Under the pieces are notes generated by a model that worked only from the letters and a program-made list of their open reading frames with translations, was not told the DNA's origin and did no database searches. A DNA stretch of 64,000 nucleotides from Amorphophallus konjac (taxonomy: Eukaryota > Streptophyta > Magnoliopsida > Alismatales > Araceae): contig CM040118.1 in the NCBI GenBank assembly GCA_022559845.1, positions 448,878,053-448,942,052 on the forward strand, in the 5' to 3' direction. Shown in pieces: positions 10,901-20,351 of this stretch. Within the stretch, counting starts at the first letter, position 1. Each line of letters begins with the position of its first letter. Made by a program: the position numbers and the translations under genes.

Positions 10901-12938
10901 GTTGGTGGTTCGGCATCGGATTCTGATGGATACCCAGATCTTGCACTTGCTGTGGTGGCTGCTGTTGTGGCGGCTGCTGCGGCTGCGGTGCTAGATGTTG
11001 CTGCACTTGCTGCCCCTGCGGCTGCCTTCTCTTCTCTTTGATCTCCATAATGGCCCTATGCATCTCGGCCCAGTCTATTCTCTGTGCTTCGTGTAAGTCG
11101 TACACGAGATCTCGGAAGTGAAAACATGCTTCTATAGTGTGACCTGGCTGCCGGTGGAACATGCAATACTTGGTTTGGTCCACAGCTGGATTCCAGACAG
11201 TCTTTTCTGGAGGAAGTTGAATTGCATTTACTGCCATGAGCGCTGAGAATATGTCTGTAAGTGTCTCTGGCAGTGGAGGATACTGGGCCCTTCTGGGAGC
11301 CGGACGCTTGCTGTTGGGATTATTGTTGTTGTAGCCGCCGGGTGGAGGGACGTTATGGTATTGTGGTGATGGTGGTGGTTGTTGTGGTGCGGTGAAGGTG
11401 TTTTGCGGGATGGTGAAGGTAGGCGAAAAGTTTTGTGGAGCGTTTTGAGAGTGTTGCGGAGCGGAGTTTTGCGGATTGCGGGGGCCCTGGTTGTAGCGGA
11501 ATGGTGCGGCTTGGTAGGGAAAAGCAACAGCTTGTACTTGCTCATTTGTCTGGACTCCTTCGGTAACCGGCCCCTGTGGTTTCTTATGGTACTTGGGCTT
11601 TTGGTTTTCGAAAAGAGAATGGATAGGGGAGTCCTTAAACTGAGTTTGTATAAATCGCGCCCGGCTATACAGTTGATGCATATTGGCTATATCGTTCATT
11701 GCCAGGATGTTCTTGAAGGTGGGCGTAGCATTTGAAATCAGCAGCTTAACTTTTTCTTCCTCTGGAATATGGCCGGGCACCCTGGCGGCCATCTGCCTCC
11801 ATCTATCTGCATAAGTTGCGAATTCCTCATCCGACTTCATTTTCTCGGCCACCAGATCTGTGAATGAATATTCCGGGCCAACCCGGTCTTGAAACCGCTG
11901 AATAAACTTGTCCTTGACCAATTTGAAGCTCTCGGCCTCTTCTAGGGGCAGAGAATAAAACCATTCCAGAGCAACGCCATCCAATGATCGGCGGAATAGG
12001 TACGCCATAAGGCGATCATCATATTGGAACTGCGCCGATTCATACAGAAAGTCCCTCACATGGATGAAGGGATTGCTGTTCCCATCATACTTACGGTAGT
12101 TGGGGAGCTCAGACTGCGGAGGGAAGCGGATGTTCTGGAAGCTTGGGACGGGAATATCAGCCAAGGATTGTGGGCCCACCTTCTTCTGGAGAAAATCAAG
12201 TTGTTGCTGCATGGTGGCCCACTTATTAAGCAAATCCTGCTCTCGAGAGGGAGCAAGGGCAGTGAAGGGAGTTGATTGCGTCTGGTGATTGGGAGGAATG
12301 GCGGTTGCCGAGGGCGGGAGCCCATAGGAAGGAGCTGAAGGATAACTAGTGGAATTAGGGGGGCCGTAAGAAGAATACTGGGCTTGAGACAGACCCGGAT
12401 TGGAGTGAAATTGGGCCACCCCGTGCTGTTGGGGCAAGAAATCGGATGGGCCGACAAGGACCTGTGGAGCCGCCGGAGCAAAGGAGTGATAATCCACCGG
12501 AAGAGAGGGGATAGGCGATTTCCCCTTATCAAAAGATTGATAGGTCGAATTGGAGGATTGACCCATCTCCGTGCCAGCAAAGGTGATGGTCCGGGGTTGG
12601 ACCGGGGTGAGCTCAATCGTGGTGGGCTGAACAGACGGCCCAATAATGGAAGCATTAGAGTGCCCCTGGACGGTAGCGGAGGGAGGAGGATTGGACCCTT
12701 GCATGGCCTGATAGAGGACCCGGAGTTGGGTCGGATCCAACTGGGCCATCATATGGAGAACAGAGCCCGCGGAAGGAGTGGATGAGGAAGGGATGACCTG
12801 ACCACCCTCCATGGGAGTGGAGGATGAGAGAGGGACGATCCCCTCTCCGGCGGAGAAAGAAATAACCCTCGGGGGGTTCTCAAGGAGCCCTTGAGGAAGG
12901 GAATCCTCTTGGGAGCGAGGAGGATTGCAAGATGCCAT
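4926..12938 (-). CDS. gag-pol: Gag-Pol polyprotein of element 1 (Tat-lineage Ty3/gypsy), intact
   Basis: One frame, open back to 13082. I choose the ATG at 12938 (Met49 of the open frame) because element 2 has the same start context and the upstream 48 residues are hydrophobic and unlike Gag. Numbering below is from 13082. Gag core at about 330-480. A zinc knuckle variant C-x2-H-x4-H-x4-C at 640-653. A Pro/Gln-rich linker at 685-880. Aspartic protease with DTGAS at 1018-1022 and ILGRPW at about 1089-1094. A G-patch domain at about 1180-1212 (KLGYQPGRGLG). An unassigned acidic spacer to about 1600. Reverse transcriptase with YVDD at 1822-1825. RNase H, then a second archaeal-type RNase H at about 2110-2240 with Asp2118, Asp2180 and Asp2230. 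Integrase with HHCC zinc site and Asp2435, Asp2498, Glu2534 (D-35-E). It should process itself and carry out reverse transcription and integration. No lesion seen. Confidence 0.93.
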   Translation of the reverse strand: MASCNPPRSQEDSLPQGLLENPPRVISFSAGEGIVPLSSSTPMEGGQVIPSSSTPSAGSVLHMMAQLDPTQLRVLYQAMQGSNPPPSATVQGHSNASIIGPSVQPTTIELTPVQPRTITFAGTEMGQSSNSTYQSFDKGKSPIPSLPVDYHSFAPAAPQVLVGPSDFLPQQHGVAQFHSNPGLSQAQYSSYGPPNSTSYPSAPSYGLPPSATAIPPNHQTQSTPFTALAPSREQDLLNKWATMQQQLDFLQKKVGPQSLADIPVPSFQNIRFPPQSELPNYRKYDGNSNPFIHVRDFLYESAQFQYDDRLMAYLFRRSLDGVALEWFYSLPLEEAESFKLVKDKFIQRFQDRVGPEYSFTDLVAEKMKSDEEFATYADRWRQMAARVPGHIPEEEKVKLLISNATPTFKNILAMNDIANMHQLYSRARFIQTQFKDSPIHSLFENQKPKYHKKPQGPVTEGVQTNEQVQAVAFPYQAAPFRYNQGPRNPQNSAPQHSQNAPQNFSPTFTIPQNTFTAPQQPPPSPQYHNVPPPGGYNNNNPNSKRPAPRRAQYPPLPETLTDIFSALMAVNAIQLPPEKTVWNPAVDQTKYCMFHRQPGHTIEACFHFRDLVYDLHEAQRIDWAEMHRAIMEIKEKRRQPQGQQVQQHLAPQPQQPPQQQPPQQVQDLGIHQNPMPNHQPAPPQQPQAPAQVNVVQPPASNTAWSFDDDGTAPQVMAFHHKPSFILPTQPTPSPLIPPFTPAPPNPLTTPSYPSPTSITVITPPSNPAPILTHPFTLPSPASTSITTLPPTNPSPIIRASPINFTNPPLYQTASPTPPIPLIRPAGPIILSPDAAANCALRSGKMFHRSYVTTSNPQPSQHVAEQEEAEPLPGTQYDLLHHLDRVPAKISVLELIKRSTLHQDALRDFLQKVMVSEDMAVDSLPTALATISKGPAITFSETELAPPGARQMPLCITITLNKVDVEAALVDTGASINVCPLSTLRACNISEELLRSTPTTIAAYDNSRRACHGVVTIQAELGPLSMAIEFYVLDIDPMFKAILGRPWIDTLGAVPSTAHQCIKFPFQGRVVKVKSLSTVQSVKAISEQILPTLWPSSRPVLSVLDLNFPWAYTTPKPVTTPVNIKAKPQIRDSKGWNIILKLGYQPGRGLGAQLQGMTKPIPKGRKMGRRGLGYKETALSMMGDSGPLTWDYRQHFVRGPPQLGTLAAKPVQSETDTVCPVTSPPPLPRGLNDDVIDYSWALQGLFCERGSQKPQKGQLMRWRPKKQPSDNSKKEGNSLIALSLSPSHFQCMIQLKGFIPRPPPIMINPSFSDPFQTLINPPAYRPYCPINLPAFPIPPSFKYQIYEMWGSSSCDLFFNCIFPELFPMQLPLPPSCCMVSTDLQKKKNVKFKTEISVEDYAILSPSSSSQGHGSPAPSLPLGFLSPRSELGSSESGEVESVRSREVGSCSRSSNPSPPEPRSLAHPPRSIPDRFLQDLAQRCHALLKCPEFAATAIAIEDEEEIEGVWSDDGLGVYEVLDEKDPIDEDSDVEDTADLYTKGLRRFDQPSTAVDEPTKEINLGTEEDPRPINISANLPPQVEEDLIKVLREYSDSFAWSYEDMPGLDPSLVEHRLVLKPGATPVKQRSRRFHPHMALRIKEEVDKLYKAKFVRVVLYPQWVANIVPVLKKDGKVRICIDFRDLNKACPKDDFPLPHIDVLVDNTAGYEALSFMDGYSGYNQIRLAPEDQEKTSFTTPWGTYCYVVMPFGLKNAGATYQRAMMAIFHDMMHVYMEAYVDDILVKSRSKEEHPSILAKVLQRAREYKLKMNPKKCVFGVSSGKLLGFIVSKRGIQIDPNKAQAVMDMPPPKNITELRGLIGRLQFIRRFISQHSQRCRPFYELLKAGVKFEWNQDCQKAYEDLKEYLSNPPVLQPPVPGKPLILYISVIEDSLGAVLAQVDDEGKERAAYYLSRLFNPAESKYTAMEKTCAALVWVVQKLKHYFLAHPVRLISRMDPIRYLLEKPVLSSRLARWQSFLSQFDITFVVQKAVKGYAIAEHLAHLPIPHTDSIQDDFPDEHLSVLSQHPFWSLHFDGALNSQGQGIGAVLLTPEGVTIPFAYQLRFPATNNIAEYEALLAGLKHACLLGARYLNIIGDSQLVLRQVLATYRTRDPKLKPYQDLVTLIAKRFRKLIYIHTPRSLNILADALASLASSLSFPLSRSTETVVVQRMDVPSIQDPWFTNLGRSAEVRAEKEDLKEVSLAELEEILDEEELPWYHEIELFCKEGTFPEGARAEQRKAIRRAAAKYTIIAGELYRRATNGMLMRCLDDMEAWKVAEAAHSSECGGHVNGQALAKKILRQGYYWPTLEEDCSLYVRRCLKCQLHADKIHSPASSLHPMIAPWPFSMWAFDVVGPLGDPNSQIKQKSFILTATEYFTKWAEAEAYAEIKATTVCRFIMKNIISRFGVPSSIITDNGPQFVSQELKDLCKKFRITLHHSSPYYPQGNGQAEATNKTLLKIIKKTCEAHKFSDWPERLVEALWAYRTSVRTPTGQTPYSLTYGMEAVLPYEILIPSLRVQLDKELNLDERREALLVQLELLDEKRMNAADHVSVYQKRVSRYFQKKVIERKFCKGEMVLKRKFIRSAGPRSKLQPNWEGPFVIKEAYSGNAYRLINAEGEELSHPWNGLYLKRFFP

Positions 12939-13660
12939 GGTAGAGTCGAAGAGGGGATTGGAATAGAATGTGAAGGAGGAAGCGACTCGTGGATATGATT
13001 CGGACGAACGAAAACAACTCCACATGCAACGGACAACCTTGAAAATGCAAAACAAAGAATACCACAAACACACAATGAGCAATCGCCCCTAGGTGATTCA
13101 AACCAAGATGTAAGTGAAAGGGAATGAAGACACTCAACAACCAACCAAGTTGCTTAAGATGATGCAAACAAAATTTCTTTATGGTTTCTCCTTTGGAACT
13201 TTAGGGAATTGATTGATGTGTGCTTTCTCCAAATGGGTTCCTAATAGGAGGTGGATATGGACTTGGCTTAACCTTAAGTGTGACCTCTCCTTCACTTATG
13301 CAACCCTAGACAAAAAAGGGGGGAAAAGGTACAACCGGCCCGGCGTCCGTGTGGGAATCCACGGCTCGCGGGGACTTATGGAGGTCCCTGCTGTGATTTC
13401 CTAGTCGGCCCCAAGGAATATGGAGGCGAGAGGTCTTCACAACAAGGTAGGAAAATGCAGTCTAATATATGAAAAGATGGATGACCCTATGTGCACCGGA
13501 GTGCATGCAAAGTCTAGCCTAGAATCTAGCAAACAAGAGTACACATAATGATATCAAGATATGAACAGAATGATGGCAGAAATCAAACAGCACCCAAGCA
13601 ACAAATCACAGCCAAAAACTGCGGAAATAAATGCACCTCGGATGCATACCTGCCAGGAGA

Positions 13661-13880
13661 GTGACGGACGAAGGCCACTGCGTCAGAGAGAAATAACGGT
13701 CAGAGGCCAGACCGCCATAAATAATGTAACGCAGGGGTTTCGGACCGTCGTAATAGCCAGGGGACCAAAAACAAACTGAAGTAACAGGAAAACCCGTGAA
13801 AGCTCACACCACAAAACACAAGCGACGGCCTGATGTCCCTGCGTCACACCACTGTAACGCGCCGAGACAGGGCCGTCTTA
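13661..13880. repeat. Hairpin cluster in the 5' leader of element 1, five units
   Basis: Five GTRACGG...CCGTYA units between gag and the PBS. The leader (12939-13985) otherwise holds no gene that I can support. Part of it, around 13329-13440, is almost identical to 38216-38330 in element 2. Confidence 0.7.
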
Positions 13881-13985
13881 TGATTCAGAAAACCAGAAAG
13901 ACGGGCAATAACAAAGGGATCAAAAGACAACTGAACAAACGGATGATGGCAAGTTTAAACAAGAATCAGAAGCACGATTGGCACT

Positions 13986-14007
13986 AGTTGTCCCACCGTG
14001 ATCGCCA
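13986..14007 (-). other. Primer binding site of element 1
   Basis: On the minus strand, just inside the 5' LTR, the sequence reads TGGCGATCACGGTGGGAC and onwards. It starts with TGG, as expected for pairing with a tRNA 3' CCA end. From memory it is close to the 3' end of a plant tRNA-Arg, the primer reported for Ogre elements; I could not check this. An A/T-rich stretch of 10 nt separates it from the LTR. Confidence 0.65.
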
Positions 14008-14436
14008 AAAAATTATCTGTTGATCGTTTGTTTGCCTATCTTTGATCTTACTTTTGAGGTCTGCTAAGTAATATGGCAAGATGACAAACAAGCAATCAAA
14101 GATCTGCTCAAACCTATGAACATGTGAACATGAACCTAGGCAATCATAGCTAGCTCTAGCATGGGCATGCTATCTCAATCAAATTACGCTAAGGAAAAGG
14201 AAAAACACACGCCGGGGCGTGGAGCAAGGAGTAAATAAAAACACACCACTAGGGGTGGAACAAGCAAGGAAATAAAGATGTGATGAAGGAAATAGCTATT
14301 GCCCAGCACTAAGGAAAGATGTGATCGCCACCAAAGTAAACACAAGTCAAAGACTCGAATATACCTTGGAAATAGGAGGATGAAGCACCCGCCCACGGGA
14401 GAGAAAACCAAAGAAAGCCTGCAGATCAGCTTGAAA

Positions 14437-14526
14437 GTGACGGCCAGAGACCCGTGCGTCGCTTATAAGTAACGGTCCCACCCTAGACCGCCAGAAGAGA
14501 GTGACGCTCCTAAACCAGACCGTCAG
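14437..14526. repeat. Hairpin cluster in LTR of element 1 (three units)
   Basis: Three GTRACG-type hairpins with spacing of about 31 nt. The same three positions occur in the element 2 LTRs (18028-18117, 39189-39277). Confidence 0.75.
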
Positions 14527-15026
14527 ACAACCTGCAGTAGTAAAGCTTGAATTCTTTTAACTCCAACTCTTCCAGCCGGCTAGAAGACTTGGGCCTCGTG
14601 CTAATGAACCTGTAAACCTGCCAAAGAAATAGAAAGACAAGACAAGACAACCTCAATCAACCCTCTTCACAAGCATAGCATCAATTCTTAAAGAACTTAA
14701 GAACATCAAAAGGAGAGGGAATTACCGGGGAGTTTTGGTTTTTTAACCCCTCTGGGCGTTTTCAAAAGTTGGGAGGATGTTTGTATGCTTAAAACAACAG
14801 TGAAAAAACGTGGAGGAGGAGGAGGGACAATGCTTTGTTTAAAAAGACCAAGGAAGAACTCAAGCATGCAAAGATGAACTTGAAAGATCAAAAACAAAAG
14901 TACTCCCTTGACTGGAAGATGGATGGACGTGGGAAGCAACTCCTCCTGGATGAAGATGGCTCCTGGGTTCGGCAGCACTTCGTCGTGAATCAAAAATCTC
15001 CCCCCTTGATCATGAAATCAAAGGTT

Positions 15027-15036
15027 CTATTTATAG
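15027..15036 (-). promoter_or_regulatory. TATA-like box of LTR promoter, element 1
   Basis: On the minus strand the sequence reads CTATAAATAG. It sits at the same place in both element 2 LTRs (18618-18627 and 39779-39788), about 0.7 kb into the LTR, as expected for the promoter of genomic RNA. Confidence 0.6.
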
Positions 15037-15250
15037 ACCTTCAAAACTCATGGGTCGAGTTGAAGATAAATCAGCCAAGAAAGGAGGATAATCCTTAGCA
15101 AATCCTTGAGGATAATATCAACAAGAGTCCAAAGAAACAAACGAGAGGTCCTGAGGATTAGAATTGAAGGAGATAACGCCAATCCAAAACCCTATCTCGT
15201 CCACGGAGTAGCAGAGAAAAGGCCTGAACTGTCAGGACTCTCTGAAGGAA

Positions 15251-15534
15251 GTAACGGTTGCACGATAGACCGCCACTTGGAAGTAACGCATCAAGGAACG
15301 ACCGTCATTTTCAACCCTATCCAAAGGATAAGATCGACGGGAAGAAGATCTAAACAATAGGACTCTGCAAGTAAGTAACGGCCAGGGCATAGGGCGTCAT
15401 AAGGAAAAAACGGCTAGAGAGTAGACCGTTATTATCAAAGGACAACGAGGCCCTAAGTCTTGGGACTCTTCAAAGAGTAACGGCCTAGGCTTCATGCGTT
15501 ATTATGAAATGACGCGCCTAGTCCAGACCGTTAT
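15251..15534. repeat. Hairpin cluster in LTR of element 1 (six units)
   Basis: Six units in three pairs, upstream of the TATA-like box in transcription sense. The cluster is shared with both LTRs of element 2. Confidence 0.75.
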
Positions 15535-15744
15535 TATCATTGATTTTCAAGAAAATAGAATGGAGGGATTGCCAAGCTTTTGAACGAAGTGCCACCAGGA
15601 ACCAGGTCTAATCCAGGAATTGAGACCCAGAAAACAGGCTTCAACTGATTAAAAGGAATTCAATGAAGAGTGAACAACTCGGAGCATCATATTGAATAAA
15701 TAAGGAGATGACCCGACTTATTGGGTATAAAACGGGTGTCAACA

Positions 15745-16036
15745 CTGCTCACGCAAGGTTTTATCTTCCTGACAAGGTTAGCCTTGTCAATCCGAACCCA
15801 CCTTTTGATATACCAAAGATCTAATGTGAAAGTGATAAATTATGCTAGATCTAGATGAAGAGATACAAAAGAAATAATCTATGTGTGTGCTGGCACAGAA
15901 TGGGGATAGGAGAAAAGGATCAAACCACACAATAGACAGTGATTTTTAGGTGATTCGGATGCAACAACGGCAACCTACATCCACCCCTCATGATCTGTGA
16001 GGATTCACACACTATCTTGTAAAGAATTACAAGATC

Positions 16037-16097
<61 letters not shown>

Positions 16098-17099
16098 GTA
16101 AGGAGTTTGGAACTCCCACGAAGGTGCAAACGCACCGAAACACACACGAATGTGAAAGAAACCACACACACAAACACATAGAGATTTGGGTAGATCTACA
16201 CACACACGAATGTTTAGAGATTACAAATAGCACACACTTGAAGCTTGAAGAATTTGGAAGGAGAAACACAAAAGAAAAACTCTGATTTAAGCTCCCCCTG
16301 AGTAGGTGATGCAGATTTTGGACGAAGCTTGAATCTCCACTTGATTTCCACTTGAATGGCTTCAGATAGATCTTGAAAATCTTGGAGTTGAATGAAGAAT
16401 CCTTGGATGGAGCACTGTTCACGCAGGTGTAGCAACAGTCTTCTTTCTCCCCTTGGTAGCCTCCTTTGATCTCCCTTGAGTGATTGGGGTTCCTTGGCCA
16501 AAAATGTGTTTTTATATCTCTTGGATGGTCAAGGGACATGCCAAAACATAGATCTACGATTCTTGGCATGTCTGGAGGCTTTGGGACTCAAAAGTCTTAA
16601 AGAGAAGGATGCCCACGTTGGTGAGAAGCAAAGTCAACAAAAGCTGCCTCGAAGGGTTCTGTCGACCAAAATTTTTGGTCGGTTGACCGAACTCTGAGAA
16701 ACCTATAACTTTTCACGCTGGGAAAATCGGTTGACCTAAATCCCCATTTTGGTCGACCGAACTCTGTCAGAGTTCAGTCCGTTGGTTGCTGGAGAATTTG
16801 GTCGATCGAACCAGTCTCATTGGTCGACCGAACTCTACTTCTTCTGCAAAACAAGCTTGTTAGCCCAAGAAAACATCTCCAGATAACAAGGCCTCATGTT
16901 TGAACAACTTTATCAATCATTTGGGATTCATTTAGCTCAGTGTATGCATTTTGAAGGCTTTAAACATTTGAGCATTTGACATGATGAAAATTGGCCTAAA
17001 TCGCGTACAATGCTCGCTCTTGAGCAGTTATGCATGGCACAAGAGGGAAACCAAGTCCGGAGTTTTGTTATCATCAAAATCAACTGGAGAGACTCAACA
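15745..17099 (-). repeat. Truncated, decayed SIRE-like Copia LTR
   Basis: Its 5' end on the minus strand is TGTTGAGTCTCTCCAG (17099), a typical start for this LTR type. Near the other end, the block around 15990-15944 reads on the minus strand GGGGTGGATGTAGG... CCGAATCACC, which matches 22873-22922 in the solo LTR and 43783-43822 in element 4. The terminal CACCCCCCT region found in the other two LTRs is missing, so element 1 probably inserted inside this LTR. It contains a (CA)n tract and a cluster of GGTCGACC palindromes. Confidence 0.75.
16039..16095. repeat. (CA)n microsatellite
   Basis: About 28 uninterrupted CA units. It lies where the related solo LTR has shorter (TG)n runs (about 22725-22795), so it is an expansion of a pre-existing TG-rich part of this LTR type. 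Confidence 0.95.
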
Positions 17100-17320
17100 C
17101 GGTCAACCCAAGGCTGCTCCTAGTGGGCTCCTATGCACACCAAAGTTGCCCAATTCCCTAAATTTAGACTCCACTATGACCCATGATCCATATGGCCCTT
17201 AAATGGCCTACAAAAGACTCCATAAACTCAACAAATCATGTCCAAACTCAAAACTACAACTCCAAACTATCACCTAGCTGCAATGATGTCGGTGTAGAGT
17301 GGTGTGTTCTCCATCATTGA
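17100..17320. other. Unassigned spacer between Copia LTR and integrase remnant
   Basis: I see no gene, LTR terminus or repeat here. It is probably decayed gypsy sequence upstream of the integrase remnant. Confidence 0.4.
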
Positions 17321-17618
17321 ACTTGAGCTTTCATGTCGTCATCACATCCCCAGGCCAATGGCTTAGTGGAGAACGCCAACCAGACCTTCCTTCATGGCAT
17401 CAGGACCTGCCTCGAGCAAGCATGCGAGTCGTGGGTGGATTCCATCCCGAGTATCTTTTGGGCACACCAAACCACTACTCGGACTGCTACAGGAGAGACA
17501 CCATTCCACTTAGCTTACGAAGCCGAAGCTATCATCCCGGTCGAGATCTCTAATCTATCACTAAGAGTCTGCCAATTCGGTGAGGCAACAAACAACCAAG
17601 CAATGCGAGAGAACTTGG
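17321..17618 (+). pseudogene. Gypsy integrase remnant, catalytic-core part (left half)
   Basis: The frame starting near 17333 has the HPQANGLVEN motif that contains the catalytic Glu of Ty3/gypsy integrases, then WAHQTTTRTATGETPFHLAY and AIIPVEI, all usual for the end of the core domain. It stops abruptly at 17618 where element 2 begins. The reading frame continues in the segment at 40480-40783 across the target duplication CTTGG. The two Asp residues and the zinc domain are missing on the left, so the host element was already truncated or rearranged. It belongs to a gypsy family different from elements 1-3. Confidence 0.85.
17614..17618. repeat. Target-site duplication of element 2, left copy
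   Basis: CTTGG. The same five bases follow the right LTR at 40480-40484. Confidence 0.92.
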
Positions 17619-18027
17619 TGTTGATTTGTTTTCTTCCTTTTGTTTGTGATATGAAGAATGACAAATATAATGAACAAATAACAACGATCTCAATCAACCT
17701 ATGAACATGTGAACCATGAACCTAGGTAATCAGAACAAGCTCTAGCATGGGCAATGCTATCTCAATCAAACTAAACTGAAGAGGGAAAGGAAAAACACAC
17801 GCCGGGGCGTGGAGCAAAGGAATAAATGAAAACACACCGCGTGGGTGGAACAAGTAAAAGAAATAAGAGATATGAGAAACAGAAAACCAATGCCCAGTAC
17901 TAAGAAAGAACGTGATCGCCACCAAGGTAAACACAAGCCAAAGACCTGAGAAATACCTTAGAATAGGAGGATGATGCACCCGCCCACGGGAGAGAGAAAT
18001 CAATAGGAAACTACAGCTCTGATGAAT

Positions 18028-18117
18028 GTAACGACCCAGCACCTACGCGTCACAGGAGTGTGATGGTCGCCCGATGAACCGTTAGAGGAACCTGACGCGC
18101 CTGATGAAGACCGTTAG
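18028..18117. repeat. Hairpin cluster, 3' LTR of element 2 (three units)
   Basis: Three units homologous to those at 14437-14526 and 39189-39277. The second shows GATGGTC for GACGGTC, a C-to-T type change in the arm. Confidence 0.7.
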
Positions 18118-18838
18118 AGTGTCTACAGAACAAGCTCGTGAATCCTTCAAACTCCAACCTTCCAGCCGGCCAGAAAGCTTCGGCCTCGCCTTATGAACCC
18201 TATAAACCTGCCAAAGAACGTAGAACAATAGAAAATAATCCCAGATTAGCCTTTCACACAACACAGCATCAATTCTTAAATGAACTTAATATCATTCAAA
18301 AGGAAAGGGGAATACCGGGGGAGTTTGGTTTTTTAACCCCTCTGGGTGTTTTAAAAGATAGGAAGGATGTTTAGATGATTGAAACAAGTGGAGGAACATG
18401 GAATAAGGAGTGGGACAATGCTATGATGCAAAGGAGAAGGGAAGAACACATGTTTGCCAATGATTGACTTAAACACTTGAAATCAAAGTACTCCCTTGAC
18501 TGAGATGCAGATGGACGCAGAAAATCAATTCTCCTTGGTTGAATGTGGCTCCAGAATGCGGCAGCACTTCGACGCAAACTCCAGATTTCTTCTCTCTAGG
18601 CCATGAAGTTAAGGGTTCTATTTATAGGCCCTCAAACTCTCCGATCGAGCAGAGGATAATCTAGCTAAAAAGGAGGATGATTCTTAGCAAACTCTTGAAG
18701 ATAATACTCCCAAGAATCAATAGAAACAAACAGAAGGTCCTGAGGATCAGATTTGGAAGAGAAATCACAAGATCAAACTCTCAATTCGATCACGGAGTAG
18801 TAGGGAAAAGACCAGACTTGCCAGGACTTCTGTTGGAT

Positions 18839-19144
18839 GTAACGGCTGCACGACAGACCGCCACATGGACGTAACGCGCTAGGAATGGACCGTTACACTA
18901 CCCTATCTCTTAAGAAGATAAGATCAACGGGGAGAATTTGCAAACAGTTGGACTCTGAAGAATGTGATGGCCAGGAGTAGACACGTTAGAGGAATATAAC
19001 GGCCGTACGACAGACCGTTAGAATCAACAGATAGGCAAAAGGATAAGCATTGGCAACAGGCCTTAAGCTGTAGGACTCTTCAAGATGTAACGGCCCAGGG
19101 CCAATGTGTCAGAAAGACATAACGTGCCTGTTATAGACTGTTAG
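18839..19144. repeat. Hairpin cluster, 3' LTR of element 2 (six units)
   Basis: Six units in three pairs. One unit of the first pair is lost from the right LTR by a 32-bp deletion. Confidence 0.72.
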
Positions 19145-19350
19145 AGACAATAAGGATCCAAACAGGAAAGCTTGCTAACCTTCATCGAATGTAAGAAATC
19201 AAGGAATCAGACCCAACCAAGGAATCAAGACCCATGAAATAAACCTCCAACTGATCAAGAAGGCTTAATGAAAGAGTGAACAACTCGAAGCATCATATAG
19301 AATGAACAAGGAGATCTCCTGACTTATTGGTCACAAAACGGGTGTCACCA

Positions 19351-19364
19351 GATGCCCCTCCTTA
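19351..19364 (-). other. Polypurine tract of element 2
   Basis: On the minus strand AAGGAGGGGCATC directly precedes the 3' LTR, the expected place and composition for the primer of plus-strand DNA synthesis. Confidence 0.8.
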
Positions 19365-20351
19365 ACATCCTCTACACAGGGGAGCGAGCGGAGGTGAAGC
19401 GAAAGTGGAATGGAACATGGAGATGAAGCGAAAATGAAGCGGAGTGGACCGAAAAGCGGGCGTTAAGGCAAACGACACCCGTTCAACCAACAAGCGACAG
19501 GAATTTTCTGGAAAACTTCGAACTACTCACAAGGAAATAGCCAACCAAAGGACGCATGTCTGGAGGAACTAACAACTAAGGAAAGGAAAACATGGCTAGC
19601 CGCCGGAGGTAACGGAAAGGAAAGAGACAACTGACTAAACTCCAGACAGGGATCTCCAGCCAACCAAATCAAGCGAATAGACCGAAGGAATCCTTCTAAT
19701 TCAGAGTGGAATGATTCTCCTTATTCGAGATCAAGAACACAACTATTCACCATCATTGAGATGCCTTCAACAGACGAAGATTCATGAATGCTCAAAGAAT
19801 GCGCATGATGCATGCTGGGCTAAAATAAAGAAATCATCAAAACGAATGCAAAGAAAGAATAAAATAACAAGATACTCGAGAATAATATTGCGAGACCGAA
19901 AAAATCAGGGTCAGGACACTATCTGCAACCACGGCGTGCAAGATAGAACCATCGTCCCCAAATTTTTCCAACATAACGGCCTATCCAACGATTAAACATG
20001 TGCACCTAGATCATCATCATTTTTGTTTAAGGGGAACATCAGATCTTGGAACACATGAATGACCAGCCGGTTCTCGAGATAATACATCATAGATAACATA
20101 TAGTAATGCATTAAAGGGACAAAGGATTCGGGATACTGTACCTGACTTACCTGCCTGACGAACGACAAAGCATGATGTTGTTCATAACTTCATCCATGAA
20201 CAAAAGATTAGCCAATGATAATTAATATGAGCATGAAACAAGGCATAACCGTTTGTCCGCATCAGAAGCATTAATAATATACACCATGGAAGAAAATGAA
20301 ATCATTCAAGCATCAAATAAGCCATTTTATTCATCAAGAAATCTTCAAATT
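19365..20351. other. Non-coding spacer between gene A and 3' LTR of element 2
   Basis: I see no gene that I can support. The small ORF at 19711-19995 has no recognisable domain. GAAGCGAA/GAAGCGGA-like short repeats occur at 19390-19470. Confidence 0.5.

Larger units (their letters stand above)
1..15744 (-). mobile_element. Element 1: giant Tat-lineage Ty3/gypsy retrotransposon, left end outside window
   Basis: Read on the minus strand the order is 5' LTR (15744-14018), PBS (14007-13986), leader, gag-pol (12938-4926), a non-coding segment, then two genes on the opposite strand (3374-1933 and 1015-76). The 3' LTR lies beyond the left edge. The same order, with matching sequence, occurs in element 2 (17619-40479), which fixes the family structure and suggests a full length near 22-23 kb. 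A second, archaeal-type RNase H before the integrase and extra genes between pol and the 3' LTR are known traits of the Tat lineage (Ogre, Retand, Grande). The gag-pol frame has no stop or frameshift, so this copy may still make its proteins. The right target-site copy would be CTGCT (15745-15749); its partner is not visible. Confidence 0.9.
14018..15744 (-). repeat. 5' LTR of element 1
   Basis: On the minus strand it begins TGTTGACACCCGTTTTATAC (15744) and ends with CAACA (14018), 1727 bp. It aligns with both LTRs of element 2. It holds a TATA-like box on the minus strand (15036-15027) and two hairpin clusters (14437-14526 and 15251-15534). The partner LTR is outside the window, so insertion age cannot be estimated here. 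Confidence 0.88.
17619..19350 (-). repeat. 3' LTR of element 2
   Basis: 1732 bp. On the minus strand it starts TGGTGACACCCG (the right copy has TGTTGACACC) and ends AATCAACA. The TATA-like box is at 18627-18618 and the hairpin clusters are at 18028-18117 and 18839-19144. Confidence 0.93.

Noticed and set aside
10522..10926. Plus-strand Gly-rich ORFs opposite the Gag-Pol linker (also 35328-35711)
   Set aside because: Mirror of the proline-rich, CCN-codon linker of Gag-Pol; no domain and no conservation beyond the sense protein.
13796..13987. Short ORFs in LTRs and leaders (for example 13796-13987, 17722-18042, 45511-45810)
   Set aside because: Either repeated only because the LTR is repeated, or no codon pattern or domain.
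16027..16569. 180-codon minus-strand ORF with a long Val-Cys run
   Set aside because: Created by the (CA)n microsatellite in a Copia LTR.
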